Assembly (NCBI RefSeq): GCF_015558675.1
Contig: NZ_JADMOL010000014.1
Coordinates: 1 to 64,000 of the forward strand
Reading direction: 5' to 3'
DNA length: 64,000 nt
From: Paenibacillus sp. 1001270B_150601_E10
Lineage (GTDB): Bacteria > Bacillota > Bacilli > Paenibacillales > Paenibacillaceae
Part shown: piece after piece, positions 8,621 to 16,250 of the stretch
How the letters are laid out: each line of letters begins with the position of its first letter
Numbering within the stretch: the first letter of the stretch is position 1
The notes under the pieces: generated by a model
What the model saw: the letters and a program-made list of their open reading frames with translations, nothing else
Database searches by the model: none
What the model was told of the DNA's origin: nothing
Made by a program: the position numbers and the translations under genes

Positions 8621-10750
8621 GTGAACGTTCAAGCGGATCCAAATAAAATCGAAGAACTCTCGCAGCAATTCAAGCGCTGGAGAAGAGAGCTGGAATCGAG
8701 CCATGTTCAGATGACCAATGTGGCGAATCGTACCGCTGGTTCTGCTAGGTCCTCTTATTCTGAGGATGGCGGGGTGCGGAGCGCAGCCTATCAGGTAGAA
8801 CGATTGGCGCAAGAGATACAGCGCGAGGCTCGGGAACTGGTTGGTAGATTAGAGGAGCAATCCCAGCTGCTGTATCAGGCAGCAGGCGAGTACAGGCAGC
8901 TGGAACGCGAAGCAGAGCGCAGGCTTCAATCCGCAGAGTCTTCTCGGTTGCCCACAGCGTTAAAGCGATTTATTTCTCATGGGCTGCTCGCTGGCAGTGG
9001 GGCTCTAGGGCCAATGAGTGTTCAGATGCTGCCAGCGATGAAGCAATTGTATCGCATTATGGATCAGACCTCCTTTGTCAGGAGGCTGATGGATATGCTG
9101 TTGTCCAAGCAGGTGGCTGCTGTCCAAGCTGACCCTATGGTTGCCGAATGGCTTCGCGCCTTGACCAATGGTACATCAGAAGAGAAGGAAGCGGCTCGCT
9201 TAAAGCTCTCTACGATTGCGATGTCCTTGACAGCGATCAAGGAAGCCCAGCAGGAATATAGCATATACCAATATTTCGGACGCTTTGGCTATATGGACGA
9301 AGCGCATGTGCGAGCGAATGAAGCAAGAGAGAAGCTGCATGCACTAGGGATTGATGAAGCGTATTATAATGAACAAGTCAAGCTAGGGGGAGCGAATCTC
9401 CTTGATGCGCTGGAAGCCTGCCGCTACAATCCGCTGAAGGACGACGGATCGCCGATGCCGGAGCAAGCAGAGCTGCTCGCTTACATTCAGCAGGTCATAG
9501 CTAAGGGGCAGGTAGATCCTCTGGATGCCTTGCAGTTTCAACTGCTGGAGGAGAAGCTAAGAAAAATAGCAAGCGGGGAGCTTCCACCAACTCATTTGCC
9601 AGATGGGACGCTGATTGATGAGAACAATAAATGGAACAAGATCACCTTTGCCTATTTTGAAACATACATCAAGCATGAAGGAATGGAAGCGCCGCTTACC
9701 TACTATGACAGCTGGGTAAAAGAAACGTATGGCAGAACGAAATGGGAAGGGTTCGTCAAGACATCTGGAGAAGTGACGATGGGCTTTACAAAAGGCTTGC
9801 TTACCGGCATCATTGAAGGCATCGTCGATACCGCGGGATTGGCTTATCAACTGGTTGTAGACCCTCAACAGGTGGGGCAGGACATGCTATATGCAGCAGA
9901 GTACCTCATACAGAACCCAGACATGGTGGTTGAAGCGGCTAAGCAGATGTATGCGAACTTCGAAAGTGCGTCGCCTGAGGAAAAGGCGGAAATGCTTGGG
10001 AATGTGTCCTCCATCCTCGTTCCAGGATTGGGCGTGACCAAGGCTGGCAAAGCGGCGAAGGTGCCGGAAGCTTTAACCGGCATGACCCAAGCGGTAAAGA
10101 ACATCGATTGGCGCTCAACGTTCACTAAGCCGCAAGATTGGTTAAGGGGCTTGCAAACCAATCGATATCTTGCCACATTTGAAGGGATTGCTATAAAAGT
10201 CCCTGATGAGCCACATTCTTCAATTATGAGGGTGGATGCAGGTGATGGGAGGAGGATTGAGGGGACGCCAAAAGCTAACTTGGACAAAATTAGAGAAACT
10301 GCGCCGGATTATTATCAGGATTTAATGGATAAGTATGGTGATAAGGGAACTTATCATGCTAGAACACCAGATGAGTATGAAGATTTGGCAAGAGACCCGG
10401 ACCATAATTTTAACATTGATGACAAAACTAGAATAGAACGACAGGCTGGGCTTGAATTAGAGGTTAGAGGAGACCTTACGGCGCCAATTGTACGTGATCC
10501 AGTTACGGGTCGAGGTGAGTTTATCGATGGAAATGGACAAGTGTGGGATGTAAAGGGATTTAACTCAAATTTCCCTCCAAAGAAAGGTGGGTTTAGATTA
10601 GATAAGGCAATGGCAGATATTGAAGATGAATTAAGTAAGGGAGAAAATGTTATTCTTGATACCACTAAATTATCCCAAGATCACATTGAGCAATTAAAAA
10701 ATGCTATAAGTACAATGGAGTGGAAGGGAAGAATCCGTTGGTGGCCTTAA
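8621..10750 (+). CDS. Polymorphic toxin: LXG/WXG-like secretion domain with C-terminal nuclease-like domain
   Basis: The 709-aa product uses GTG 8621 (GGAGGTG at 8610-8616, spacing 4). Residues 1-120 are a charged, helical coiled-coil region like the N-terminus of ESX/type VII-secreted LXG toxins. The middle (about 390-480) carries a glycine/alanine-rich GFTKGLLTGIIEGIVDTAG segment found before toxin domains. The last 130 residues contain RGDLTAPIVRDPVTGRG, EFIDGNGQVWDVKGFNS and end in RIRWWP; the spaced acidic residues and WDVK resemble a PD-(D/E)XK-type toxin nuclease or a CdiA-CT-like domain. Base composition falls towards the 3' end. The immunity candidate follows 22 bp later. Secretion genes are not in the window. 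Confidence 0.75.
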   Translation: MNVQADPNKIEELSQQFKRWRRELESSHVQMTNVANRTAGSARSSYSEDGGVRSAAYQVERLAQEIQREARELVGRLEEQSQLLYQAAGEYRQLEREAERRLQSAESSRLPTALKRFISHGLLAGSGALGPMSVQMLPAMKQLYRIMDQTSFVRRLMDMLLSKQVAAVQADPMVAEWLRALTNGTSEEKEAARLKLSTIAMSLTAIKEAQQEYSIYQYFGRFGYMDEAHVRANEAREKLHALGIDEAYYNEQVKLGGANLLDALEACRYNPLKDDGSPMPEQAELLAYIQQVIAKGQVDPLDALQFQLLEEKLRKIASGELPPTHLPDGTLIDENNKWNKITFAYFETYIKHEGMEAPLTYYDSWVKETYGRTKWEGFVKTSGEVTMGFTKGLLTGIIEGIVDTAGLAYQLVVDPQQVGQDMLYAAEYLIQNPDMVVEAAKQMYANFESASPEEKAEMLGNVSSILVPGLGVTKAGKAAKVPEALTGMTQAVKNIDWRSTFTKPQDWLRGLQTNRYLATFEGIAIKVPDEPHSSIMRVDAGDGRRIEGTPKANLDKIRETAPDYYQDLMDKYGDKGTYHARTPDEYEDLARDPDHNFNIDDKTRIERQAGLELEVRGDLTAPIVRDPVTGRGEFIDGNGQVWDVKGFNSNFPPKKGGFRLDKAMADIEDELSKGENVILDTTKLSQDHIEQLKNAISTMEWKGRIRWWP

Positions 10751-10772
10751 ATGGAAAGAGGGGGGATAATGG

Positions 10773-11396
10773 ATGTTATCTCAACAAGAACTAAATAAAA
10801 TGATTGAGGATCACCAATTATGGATCATTGAATCAAAATCTAGAGGTACACAATTGCATTTAGAGGATGCAACTTTAATTGAATTGGATTTAGTTGATAG
10901 GAACTTAACAGATGTGGTACTTGTGGGCTCAACATTACAGAAATGTTTATTAACCAATACTGATTTTTATTATTCTAATCTGGCATCAATAAATTTTTTA
11001 GAGGTCAGTATGAATGGCGTAATTTTGACAAAGTCAAATTTGGATTACTCAATATTTAAGAAATGTGAAGCCACTAACTCTAAGGTTATAAAAGCTACGT
11101 TTTATGAATCTGTAGTAGAGGAAGTGAATTTTTGTAATTCTAGTATGATGAAAGCGAGGTTTATGCATTCTAACCTAAAAGATGTAAAATTTATAAATTG
11201 TGATTTATCGAGAGCATCTTTTAGGAATTCCATTCTTCAAGATGTAGACTTTACTGGTGCTGATTTATCTGAAGTAGATTTATCCAACGTAGAGATAAAC
11301 AATGTTATTTTTAATGGGGCTTTTTACAATCATAAAACTATTTGGTCTGATAATATTAGTCTAGAAAAAATGGGAGCTATTTTCAAAAAAGATTAG
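10773..11396 (+). CDS. Pentapeptide-repeat protein, probable immunity protein for the upstream toxin
   Basis: The 207-aa product has tandem pentapeptide-repeat sequence throughout (for example SNLKDVKFINCDLSRASFRN and GADLSEVDLSNVEINNV), expected to form a right-handed quadrilateral beta helix. Start ATG 10773 follows AGAGGGGGG at 10757-10765. The gene is very AT-rich (19 of 60 G+C in 11041-11100, against 32 of 60 in 9121-9180 of the toxin 5' region), indicating separate acquisition with the toxin tip. No signal peptide is seen, so a cytoplasmic product fits neutralising a nuclease. Immunity is inferred from position; pentapeptide proteins can also be unrelated. Confidence 0.75.
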   Translation: MLSQQELNKMIEDHQLWIIESKSRGTQLHLEDATLIELDLVDRNLTDVVLVGSTLQKCLLTNTDFYYSNLASINFLEVSMNGVILTKSNLDYSIFKKCEATNSKVIKATFYESVVEEVNFCNSSMMKARFMHSNLKDVKFINCDLSRASFRNSILQDVDFTGADLSEVDLSNVEINNVIFNGAFYNHKTIWSDNISLEKMGAIFKKD

Positions 11397-11514
11397 AATT
11401 GGGTCCTTGTTAAAAATCTTATGTAGACCCGTTTACAATCCCAACAACAAGATCGTACAATACAACCAACAAACCAAACACTAGCTGATTCAAACACTTG
11501 ATAAACTATCAAAA

Positions 11515-11556
11515 GCTCTTTCCAACTTGAAATATGAGTAGGAAAGAGCTTTTTTG
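11515..11556 (+). terminator. Intrinsic terminator after the toxin/immunity pair
   Basis: GCTCTTTCC at 11515-11523 pairs with GGAAAGAGC at 11541-11549, followed by six T. It closes the toxin-immunity transcript. Confidence 0.8.
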
Positions 11557-11663
11557 TGTGCAGGAGCTGAATGACATGGCGAAACGAGAACAGAAGTACA
11601 ATAGGTGGGATTGATTGCACAGGCACAAGCAGAGTAAGAGAAGCTTATGGATGAAATTCGTAG

Positions 11664-11789
11664 TTACTGTCAGCAAGCGAGTTAAGATGGCGGATAATAG
11701 TTACTGGAGATTTAGATGTAGTTACAACTGATGATATTATTGATTTTAAAAAATCATTGAAGGTAATCACTAAAATAATTCATTCATGA
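11664..11789 (+). pseudogene. Orphan fragment resembling a PD-(D/E)XK toxin tip
   Basis: One frame from about 11664 to the TGA at 11787-11789 reads ...VTGDLDVVTTDDIIDFKKS...; the D-x-D, I-I-D-x-K spacing resembles the catalytic core of restriction-endonuclease-fold polymorphic toxins. There is no start codon, RBS or upstream domain, and surrounding frames are closed. It looks like a displaced, decayed toxin C-terminus left beside the active module. The fragment is short, so the match could be chance. Confidence 0.35.
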
Positions 11790-11872
11790 GCAGGGTACTC
11801 TAAACCAATTAATGAGCTGCTTCGCTTCTATGACCATATTTTATGATTGACTCTGAAAGGAGCATTCCTCTT

Positions 11873-12877
11873 ATGATCGTTCGCTTCGGCTATGTCGCCA
11901 TGTCTATGATAGTTCAAAATAGTTCTCCTTCGAGGACCATGACCTATGCTACATTCAGCAAGATACCAGACCGAGAGGCGGCTATGCAAAGAGTGATCCG
12001 CATCGCTGAAGAGAACCTTCATAATACGCTCCGTCTGCTTAAGCACAACAACGCTCACGATATTCATCTCTACCGGATGTCCTCGAAGCTGATTCCACTC
12101 GCTACACATGATGAGCTGCTTGGCCGCTTCGATCCTTATACGGCTTTGGCGGAGCCTTTTCAAGCGATTGGCCGCTACGCGAAGGAGAAAGGAATGCGTC
12201 TGTCCTTTCATCCGGACCATTTCACTGTCTTGAGCACGCCTCGGCCAGAGGTGTTAAGCAAATCCATTCAGGACCTGGAGCATCATGTAAAGATGCTTGA
12301 GACAATGGGGCTTGATGCCCGTGCCAAAAACAATATTCATGTTGGAGGGGCATATGGGGATAAGCGCACAGCGGGAAAGAGATTCAGTGCGAACTTTCAG
12401 GCGCTTCCTGAACGAATCAAGAGCCGCATAACCCTGGAGAACGATGATAAGACGTTTAATGCGCTTGAGACGCTTCAAATAGCAGAGGCCCTTCAAGTAC
12501 CGATGGTGCTCGACATTCATCACCATGAGGTGAATCATGAAGGCGAAACGATTAAAGAACTATGGCCGCGAATTCTTAAGACTTGGGAGACTCCATTCGC
12601 GCAAGCGGATTCCACTCCGGAAGATCCGCTGCCGCCGAAGATTCACGTTTCAAGCCCTAAAAGCGAATCGGATCGCCGTGGACATGCCGACTTTGTTAAG
12701 GCGAGGCCGTTGCTTCATTTTCTTAAGGAAATTGCACCTTATACCAAGCGGCTTGATGTGATGATTGAGGCAAAACGCAAGGACGAGGCCCTATTCCAGC
12801 TTGTTCGTGAGCTGATCTCTTACCAGGATGAAGGGGTTAGCATCGTGGATCAAGCGACCTTGCTCGTTGAAGGATAG
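11873..12877 (+). CDS. uvsE: UV DNA damage endonuclease UvsE/UvdE
   Basis: The 334-aa TIM-barrel nuclease is predicted to nick DNA 5' of UV photoproducts and abasic lesions as an alternative excision repair route. The start MIVRFGYVAMSM matches the family N-terminus and lies behind AAAGGAG at 11856-11862; an upstream in-frame ATG at 11843 would place the RBS inside the gene. Metal-binding landmarks are visible: SFHPDHF, NIHVGGAYGDK, ITLENDDKTF, VLDIHHHEVNH and KIHVSSPK. Length is normal for bacterial UvdE. It is monocistronic, preceded by the toxin island, and the fabI promoter begins inside its last codons. Confidence 0.92.
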   Translation: MIVRFGYVAMSMIVQNSSPSRTMTYATFSKIPDREAAMQRVIRIAEENLHNTLRLLKHNNAHDIHLYRMSSKLIPLATHDELLGRFDPYTALAEPFQAIGRYAKEKGMRLSFHPDHFTVLSTPRPEVLSKSIQDLEHHVKMLETMGLDARAKNNIHVGGAYGDKRTAGKRFSANFQALPERIKSRITLENDDKTFNALETLQIAEALQVPMVLDIHHHEVNHEGETIKELWPRILKTWETPFAQADSTPEDPLPPKIHVSSPKSESDRRGHADFVKARPLLHFLKEIAPYTKRLDVMIEAKRKDEALFQLVRELISYQDEGVSIVDQATLLVEG

Positions 12878-12909
12878 TTTGAGATGTGGTATTATGATCT
12901 GGTACTAAT
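12867..12909 (+). promoter_or_regulatory. fabI promoter with FapR-like operator
   Basis: TTGAAG at 12867-12872 and TATTAT at 12890-12895 are 17 bp apart. Overlapping the -10 and start region, 12891-12909 matches the FapR palindrome ATTAGTACCTGGTACTAAT at 16 of 19 positions. FapR represses fatty-acid synthesis genes in Bacilli until malonyl-CoA binds. The right half GGTACTAAT is perfect; the left half has three mismatches. Confidence 0.7.
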
Positions 12910-12920
12910 ATGGAGGGTCG

Positions 12921-13037
12921 ATGATTGAAGCTTTTGTGATTTTTGGATGCAATTCCTTGATTCTCCTTCAAAAATACGATACGTTGATTTCAGTGAAGGC
13001 CATCATGCAGTCTAGATCAATCGAGAAGAGCTTGTGA
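12921..13037 (+). CDS. Possible 38-codon leader ORF before fabI
   Basis: ATG 12921 to TGA 13037 encodes a 38-residue peptide with a hydrophobic start (MIEAFVIFGCNSLILL) and basic end. GGAGGG lies only 3 nt upstream, which is close for initiation. It lies wholly in the fabI leader. It may be a chance ORF. Confidence 0.25.
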   Translation: MIEAFVIFGCNSLILLQKYDTLISVKAIMQSRSIEKSL

Positions 13038-13087
13038 AGCTCTATCGTGGACATGCTATTGGTGGGTGAGAGGAGGATATTCGAAGC

Positions 13088-13858
13088 ATGACTCAAGTAT
13101 TAGCAGGTAAGAATATCATCGTGATGGGAGTCGCGAATGAACGCAGTATCGCTTGGGCGATTGCACAATCACTTGCAGCCCAGGGAGCAAGACTTGCTTT
13201 CACTTATGAAAGCGAGCGTGTAGAGGGTCGCGTGCGCAAGCTCGCAGATACGATCCCTAACTCCGTCCTCCTTCCATGTAATGTAACCGTGGATGAGGAT
13301 ATTGATAACCTCGCACAGCACTTGAAGGAAGAATTCGGTGTTCTGCATGGTATCGTGCACAGTATTGCGTTTGCAAATACGTCTGAGCTTGAGGGCATGT
13401 ATGTCGATACTTCCCGTGCTGGTTTTGCGCTTGCACATGATATTAGCGCATATTCTCTAGCTGCAGTTGCACAGCGCTTGTATCCGCTCATGACTGAGGG
13501 CGGCAGCATCATGACGATGACGTATCTTGGTGCAGAACGTGCGCTTAAGAATTACAACGTTATGGGTGTTGCGAAAGCTGCGCTTGAAGCTTCTGTTCGC
13601 TACCTAGCCAATGACCTTGGTCCATTCAACATCCGAGTGAATGCGATCTCTGCTGGACCTATTCGCACCCTTGCTGCTAAAGGAATTGCGGATTTCAACT
13701 CCATCCTTCGCGAAGTGGAGCAAAAAGCACCGCTTCGTCGTACGACAGAGCAAGCAGAGGTGGGCGACACCGCGATGTTCCTGATGAGCCCATGGTCACG
13801 CGGCATTACAGGAGAAGTCATCTATGTTGATGGCGGCTTCCACATAGTTGGGGTTTAA
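13088..13858 (+). CDS. fabI: Enoyl-[acyl-carrier-protein] reductase (NADH), FabI
   Basis: The 256-aa short-chain dehydrogenase-type enzyme catalyses the last reduction of each fatty-acid elongation cycle (trans-2-enoyl-ACP to acyl-ACP). Seen: an atypical dinucleotide motif GVANERSIAWAIA, the catalytic pair Tyr156 and Lys163 (YNVMGVAK) with Tyr146, and the GEVIYVDGGFHIVG end. AGGAGG at 13071-13076 precedes the ATG. The FapR-like operator upstream implies malonyl-CoA-responsive repression. A palindrome and terminator follow. This is the triclosan/AFN-1252 target class; no unusual residues were noticed. Confidence 0.95.
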   Translation: MTQVLAGKNIIVMGVANERSIAWAIAQSLAAQGARLAFTYESERVEGRVRKLADTIPNSVLLPCNVTVDEDIDNLAQHLKEEFGVLHGIVHSIAFANTSELEGMYVDTSRAGFALAHDISAYSLAAVAQRLYPLMTEGGSIMTMTYLGAERALKNYNVMGVAKAALEASVRYLANDLGPFNIRVNAISAGPIRTLAAKGIADFNSILREVEQKAPLRRTTEQAEVGDTAMFLMSPWSRGITGEVIYVDGGFHIVGV

Positions 13859-13860
13859 AC

Positions 13861-13928
13861 CCATTTTGCAAAATGGATCAATCCGCCTTGTTATGTCAGA
13901 TAAACTGCATATTCAAGGCGGATTTTTG
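13861..13928 (+). terminator. Palindrome and intrinsic terminator after fabI
   Basis: CCATTTTGCAAAATGG at 13861-13876 is a perfect 16-bp palindrome immediately after the stop. It is followed by the terminator ATCCGCCTTG (13881-13890) / CAAGGCGGAT (13914-13923) with TTTT. Confidence 0.8.
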
Positions 13929-14049
13929 TATACTTAACCTTGAGTGTACCTCGTGCATTAGACCTTCTCCATTTACGATGATCTTCACAGAATACAGGCG
14001 AATTCCATGAAACTTCACTTGGTAGGAAGCGTATAGTAAGAGAGTAACT

Positions 14050-14943
14050 TTGGATGATCATAAGAAAGAAAGTAGAGTGAAGCGAGTGAGCAATGAAGAG
14101 AATATTCCTTATGTTGTAACGGGTAAGAGTTATACAGCAGTCGCAATCAATTGCGCAGCGAAGGCAGGAGAATGGATCAAGACCCGACTCGGACAATTCA
14201 CCTCGTTGAATATAAAGTCGTCGCTATCTGATCTTGTAACAGAAGTGGACAAGGGAGCAGAGATCATGATTCGCAAGCTGATCATGACCCACTTCCCTCA
14301 TCACGCGATCTTAGGGGAAGAATCGGTTGACCCTGGTCGAGATGCATCTGAACAAGCCTTGAAGGAAGCTCAGGAGGAGGAATATCTATGGATCGTTGAT
14401 CCGATCGATGGAACGACGAACTTTGTACATGGATTTCCTTTCTTCTCAGTATCCATTGCATTGGCGCATAAAGGCGAGGTTATTGTAGGGGTCATCTATG
14501 ATCCCATGCGCGACGAGCTGTTCGTAGCGGAAAAAGGAAAGGGTGCTTACGTTCATGGCAAGCGCATGCAGGTGGCAAAGGATCCAACCTTAAGCGACAG
14601 CTTGATTGCAACAGGGTTTCCGACCGAGCGAAGCTCTGCCCTTCCTAACAACCTGGCTAGCATCGTGGCTTTGGCGCCTCAAGTGCGCAATATTCGCACG
14701 GCTGGATCTGCCGCATTGTCGATGGCATATGTAGCAGATGGTCGCTTAACCGGCTTCTATGAATGGAATCTGAATGCTTGGGATATGGCTGCAGGCAGTC
14801 TTCTGATTACAGAGTCTGGTGGACGGGTAACAGATATTGAAGGCAACCCGTATCACCTAGGTGTGCGCGATGTCGCAGCTTCCAATGGACCTATTCATGA
14901 ACCGCTGCTAGCCGTGCTTAACGTAGCAGCATCACAACGCTAA
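14050..14943 (+). CDS. suhB: Inositol monophosphatase family protein
   Basis: The 297-aa product has the lithium-sensitive Mg2+-dependent phosphatase motifs: LGEES (metal-binding Glu), WIVDPIDGTTNF (motif A) and WNLNAWDMAAGSLLITESGG (motif B). It likely dephosphorylates inositol-1-phosphate or related sugar phosphates such as NADP or fructose-bisphosphate; specificity cannot be read. The start is uncertain: TTG 14050 and GTG 14086 are both in frame without a convincing RBS, and the conserved domain begins near residue 30. A short acidic protein gene follows 55 bp later and may be co-transcribed. Confidence 0.85.
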   Translation: MDDHKKESRVKRVSNEENIPYVVTGKSYTAVAINCAAKAGEWIKTRLGQFTSLNIKSSLSDLVTEVDKGAEIMIRKLIMTHFPHHAILGEESVDPGRDASEQALKEAQEEEYLWIVDPIDGTTNFVHGFPFFSVSIALAHKGEVIVGVIYDPMRDELFVAEKGKGAYVHGKRMQVAKDPTLSDSLIATGFPTERSSALPNNLASIVALAPQVRNIRTAGSAALSMAYVADGRLTGFYEWNLNAWDMAAGSLLITESGGRVTDIEGNPYHLGVRDVAASNGPIHEPLLAVLNVAASQR

Positions 14944-14998
14944 TCGCATACCTCAAGGTTCCAGCGGGAAAGCTGAATCTTGTGAAGGAGGCTATACG

Positions 14999-15295
14999 AT
15001 GAACAAAGTGAACCAAGAGCATGAAGATCATCTTCCGAACGATCCTGATCAAAAGGATTCTACCCCTTTAGAAGAGCAGATTCACAGCTTGCTGACAGAA
15101 GGGGAGATGGAAACCGAGGAGAAGGATGAGGCCGTGCGAAGACGAGTCATTCCTCGAACAGAGATCCGTATTCAGACGACAATGGATCCGATTGTAGAAG
15201 AGACGCTCAAATTCAGAAGCATGGCACGGGAAGTGGACAACCGATATGATCGCTATATGGAGAGAGCAAATACAGGAAAAAGTGATCAGGATTAG
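14999..15295 (+). CDS. Small acidic hypothetical protein
   Basis: The 98-aa product has a strongly acidic first half (PLEEQIHSLLTEGEMETEEK) and a charged helical second half (ETLKFRSMAREVDNRYDRYM). A good GAAGGAGG RBS precedes the ATG. There is no signal peptide or membrane segment and I do not recognise the family. It lies downstream of the phosphatase and ends before a bidirectional terminator, so it is probably the last gene of that unit. Confidence 0.7.
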   Translation: MNKVNQEHEDHLPNDPDQKDSTPLEEQIHSLLTEGEMETEEKDEAVRRRVIPRTEIRIQTTMDPIVEETLKFRSMAREVDNRYDRYMERANTGKSDQD

Positions 15296-15404
15296 GTTAG
15301 CCGGCTAAGACTTCATCCTATCCTGAACGTAATACATGATCGTTGTGTTAATACTAATACACGGTAAGTGGAGCACATCATTTCACTATTTAACGAAATA
15401 CACG

Positions 15405-15445
15405 AAAAAACTGACTCTAGGCAATCTGGAGTCAGTTTTTATTTT
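15405..15445. terminator. Bidirectional terminator
   Basis: CTGACTC at 15411-15417 pairs with GAGTCAG at 15429-15435, flanked by A6 on the left and T5 on the right. It can stop both the plus-strand unit ending at 15295 and the minus-strand gene ending at 15464. Confidence 0.75.
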
Positions 15446-15463
15446 TCGGTATTTTCTTACTGG

Positions 15464-15910
15464 CTAACCTGTTTCAAAGCATTCCTTAGCCTCTTGTGTA
15501 TCGAGTTGAAATTGGTATTCATGAGGAACCTGCTTCGTAGAGAGGAAGAACAAGGTTTCAACGGGCACATGTTTGTCCTCTAAACTTTTCTGCAAATGCT
15601 TAGCTTGTTGCTCAAAAGAGTCCGAATTTCCATCGCTCAAAAAGGTTGGCGGAAAGTTCGCTGTAACTTGACGGCTTGTCGAAGCTTGATTCACCTCTTC
15701 GCTGGTCGCCCAATCTGATGTTCCAGATTTATCTCCTGCCACAAATGAACCTCCGTGAGTCCAGATGACGGTCGGATATTTTTTGCGTTTGTCTTCTTTC
15801 GGCAAAAAGATAAAAGGCTTAGGAGATACATTAACAGCAATGATTCCTCCTACGGCAGCAATCAGGATAAGGGCTGCTATCCCACCTAAAACAGATCTTA
15901 GTATATTCAA
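15464..15910 (-). pseudogene. Internally deleted alpha/beta hydrolase (esterase) remnant
   Basis: The frame runs from TTG 15910 (GGGAG upstream) to 15464, 148 codons. It encodes an N-terminal membrane anchor (GGIAALILIAAVGGIIAV), an oxyanion-type YPTVIWTHGGSFVAGDK, and then jumps to a C-terminal part with FPPTFLSDGNSDSF (acid region) and PHEYQFQL (His region). The central portion that should carry the GxSxG nucleophile is absent, and the product is about half the usual esterase/lipase length. The frame is intact, so this looks like an in-frame deletion leaving a catalytically dead relic. Confidence 0.65.
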
Positions 15911-16094
15911 AGCTGCTCCACTCCCTTTACACGATCTGAAAAGGTTCAGCCGTCATTTGATTTCATTTCAGACTGAATGCGTTATCGGCATCATGTAATG
16001 TGACAATTAGAACAAATAGTTTTATGCCGCACTCCTGATTCCTTTTCCACAGTCGAATAATGCTTATTATGATTTTACAATAAACAGATTAGAA

Positions 16095-16220
16095 GAAAAA
16101 ACACCCAGTACTTGGGTGCTCCTTCGCCTTTAACTTGAGCTAGTGATTAATATAGATATAGCCCTTATGCCTAGAATGGATAAAGAAAGCCCCATCTTGG
16201 CGGGTCTTTCTTTATCCATT
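16095..16220 (-). terminator. Terminator hairpins downstream of the C39-like gene
   Basis: Read on the minus strand, a 15-bp perfect stem (16206-16220 with 16175-16189) follows the stop codon but has no T-run. Further on, CACCCA/TGGGTG (16113-16118 with 16102-16107) is followed by six T, a better intrinsic terminator. The rest of 15911-16250 shows no gene. Confidence 0.55.
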
Positions 16221-16250
16221 ATGTTAGGCTCGTTCATGCTGCAACTGAAC

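Noticed and set aside
15368-15583. Plus-strand ORF of 71 codons
   Set aside because: Runs through the bidirectional terminator and overlaps the esterase remnant; no RBS.
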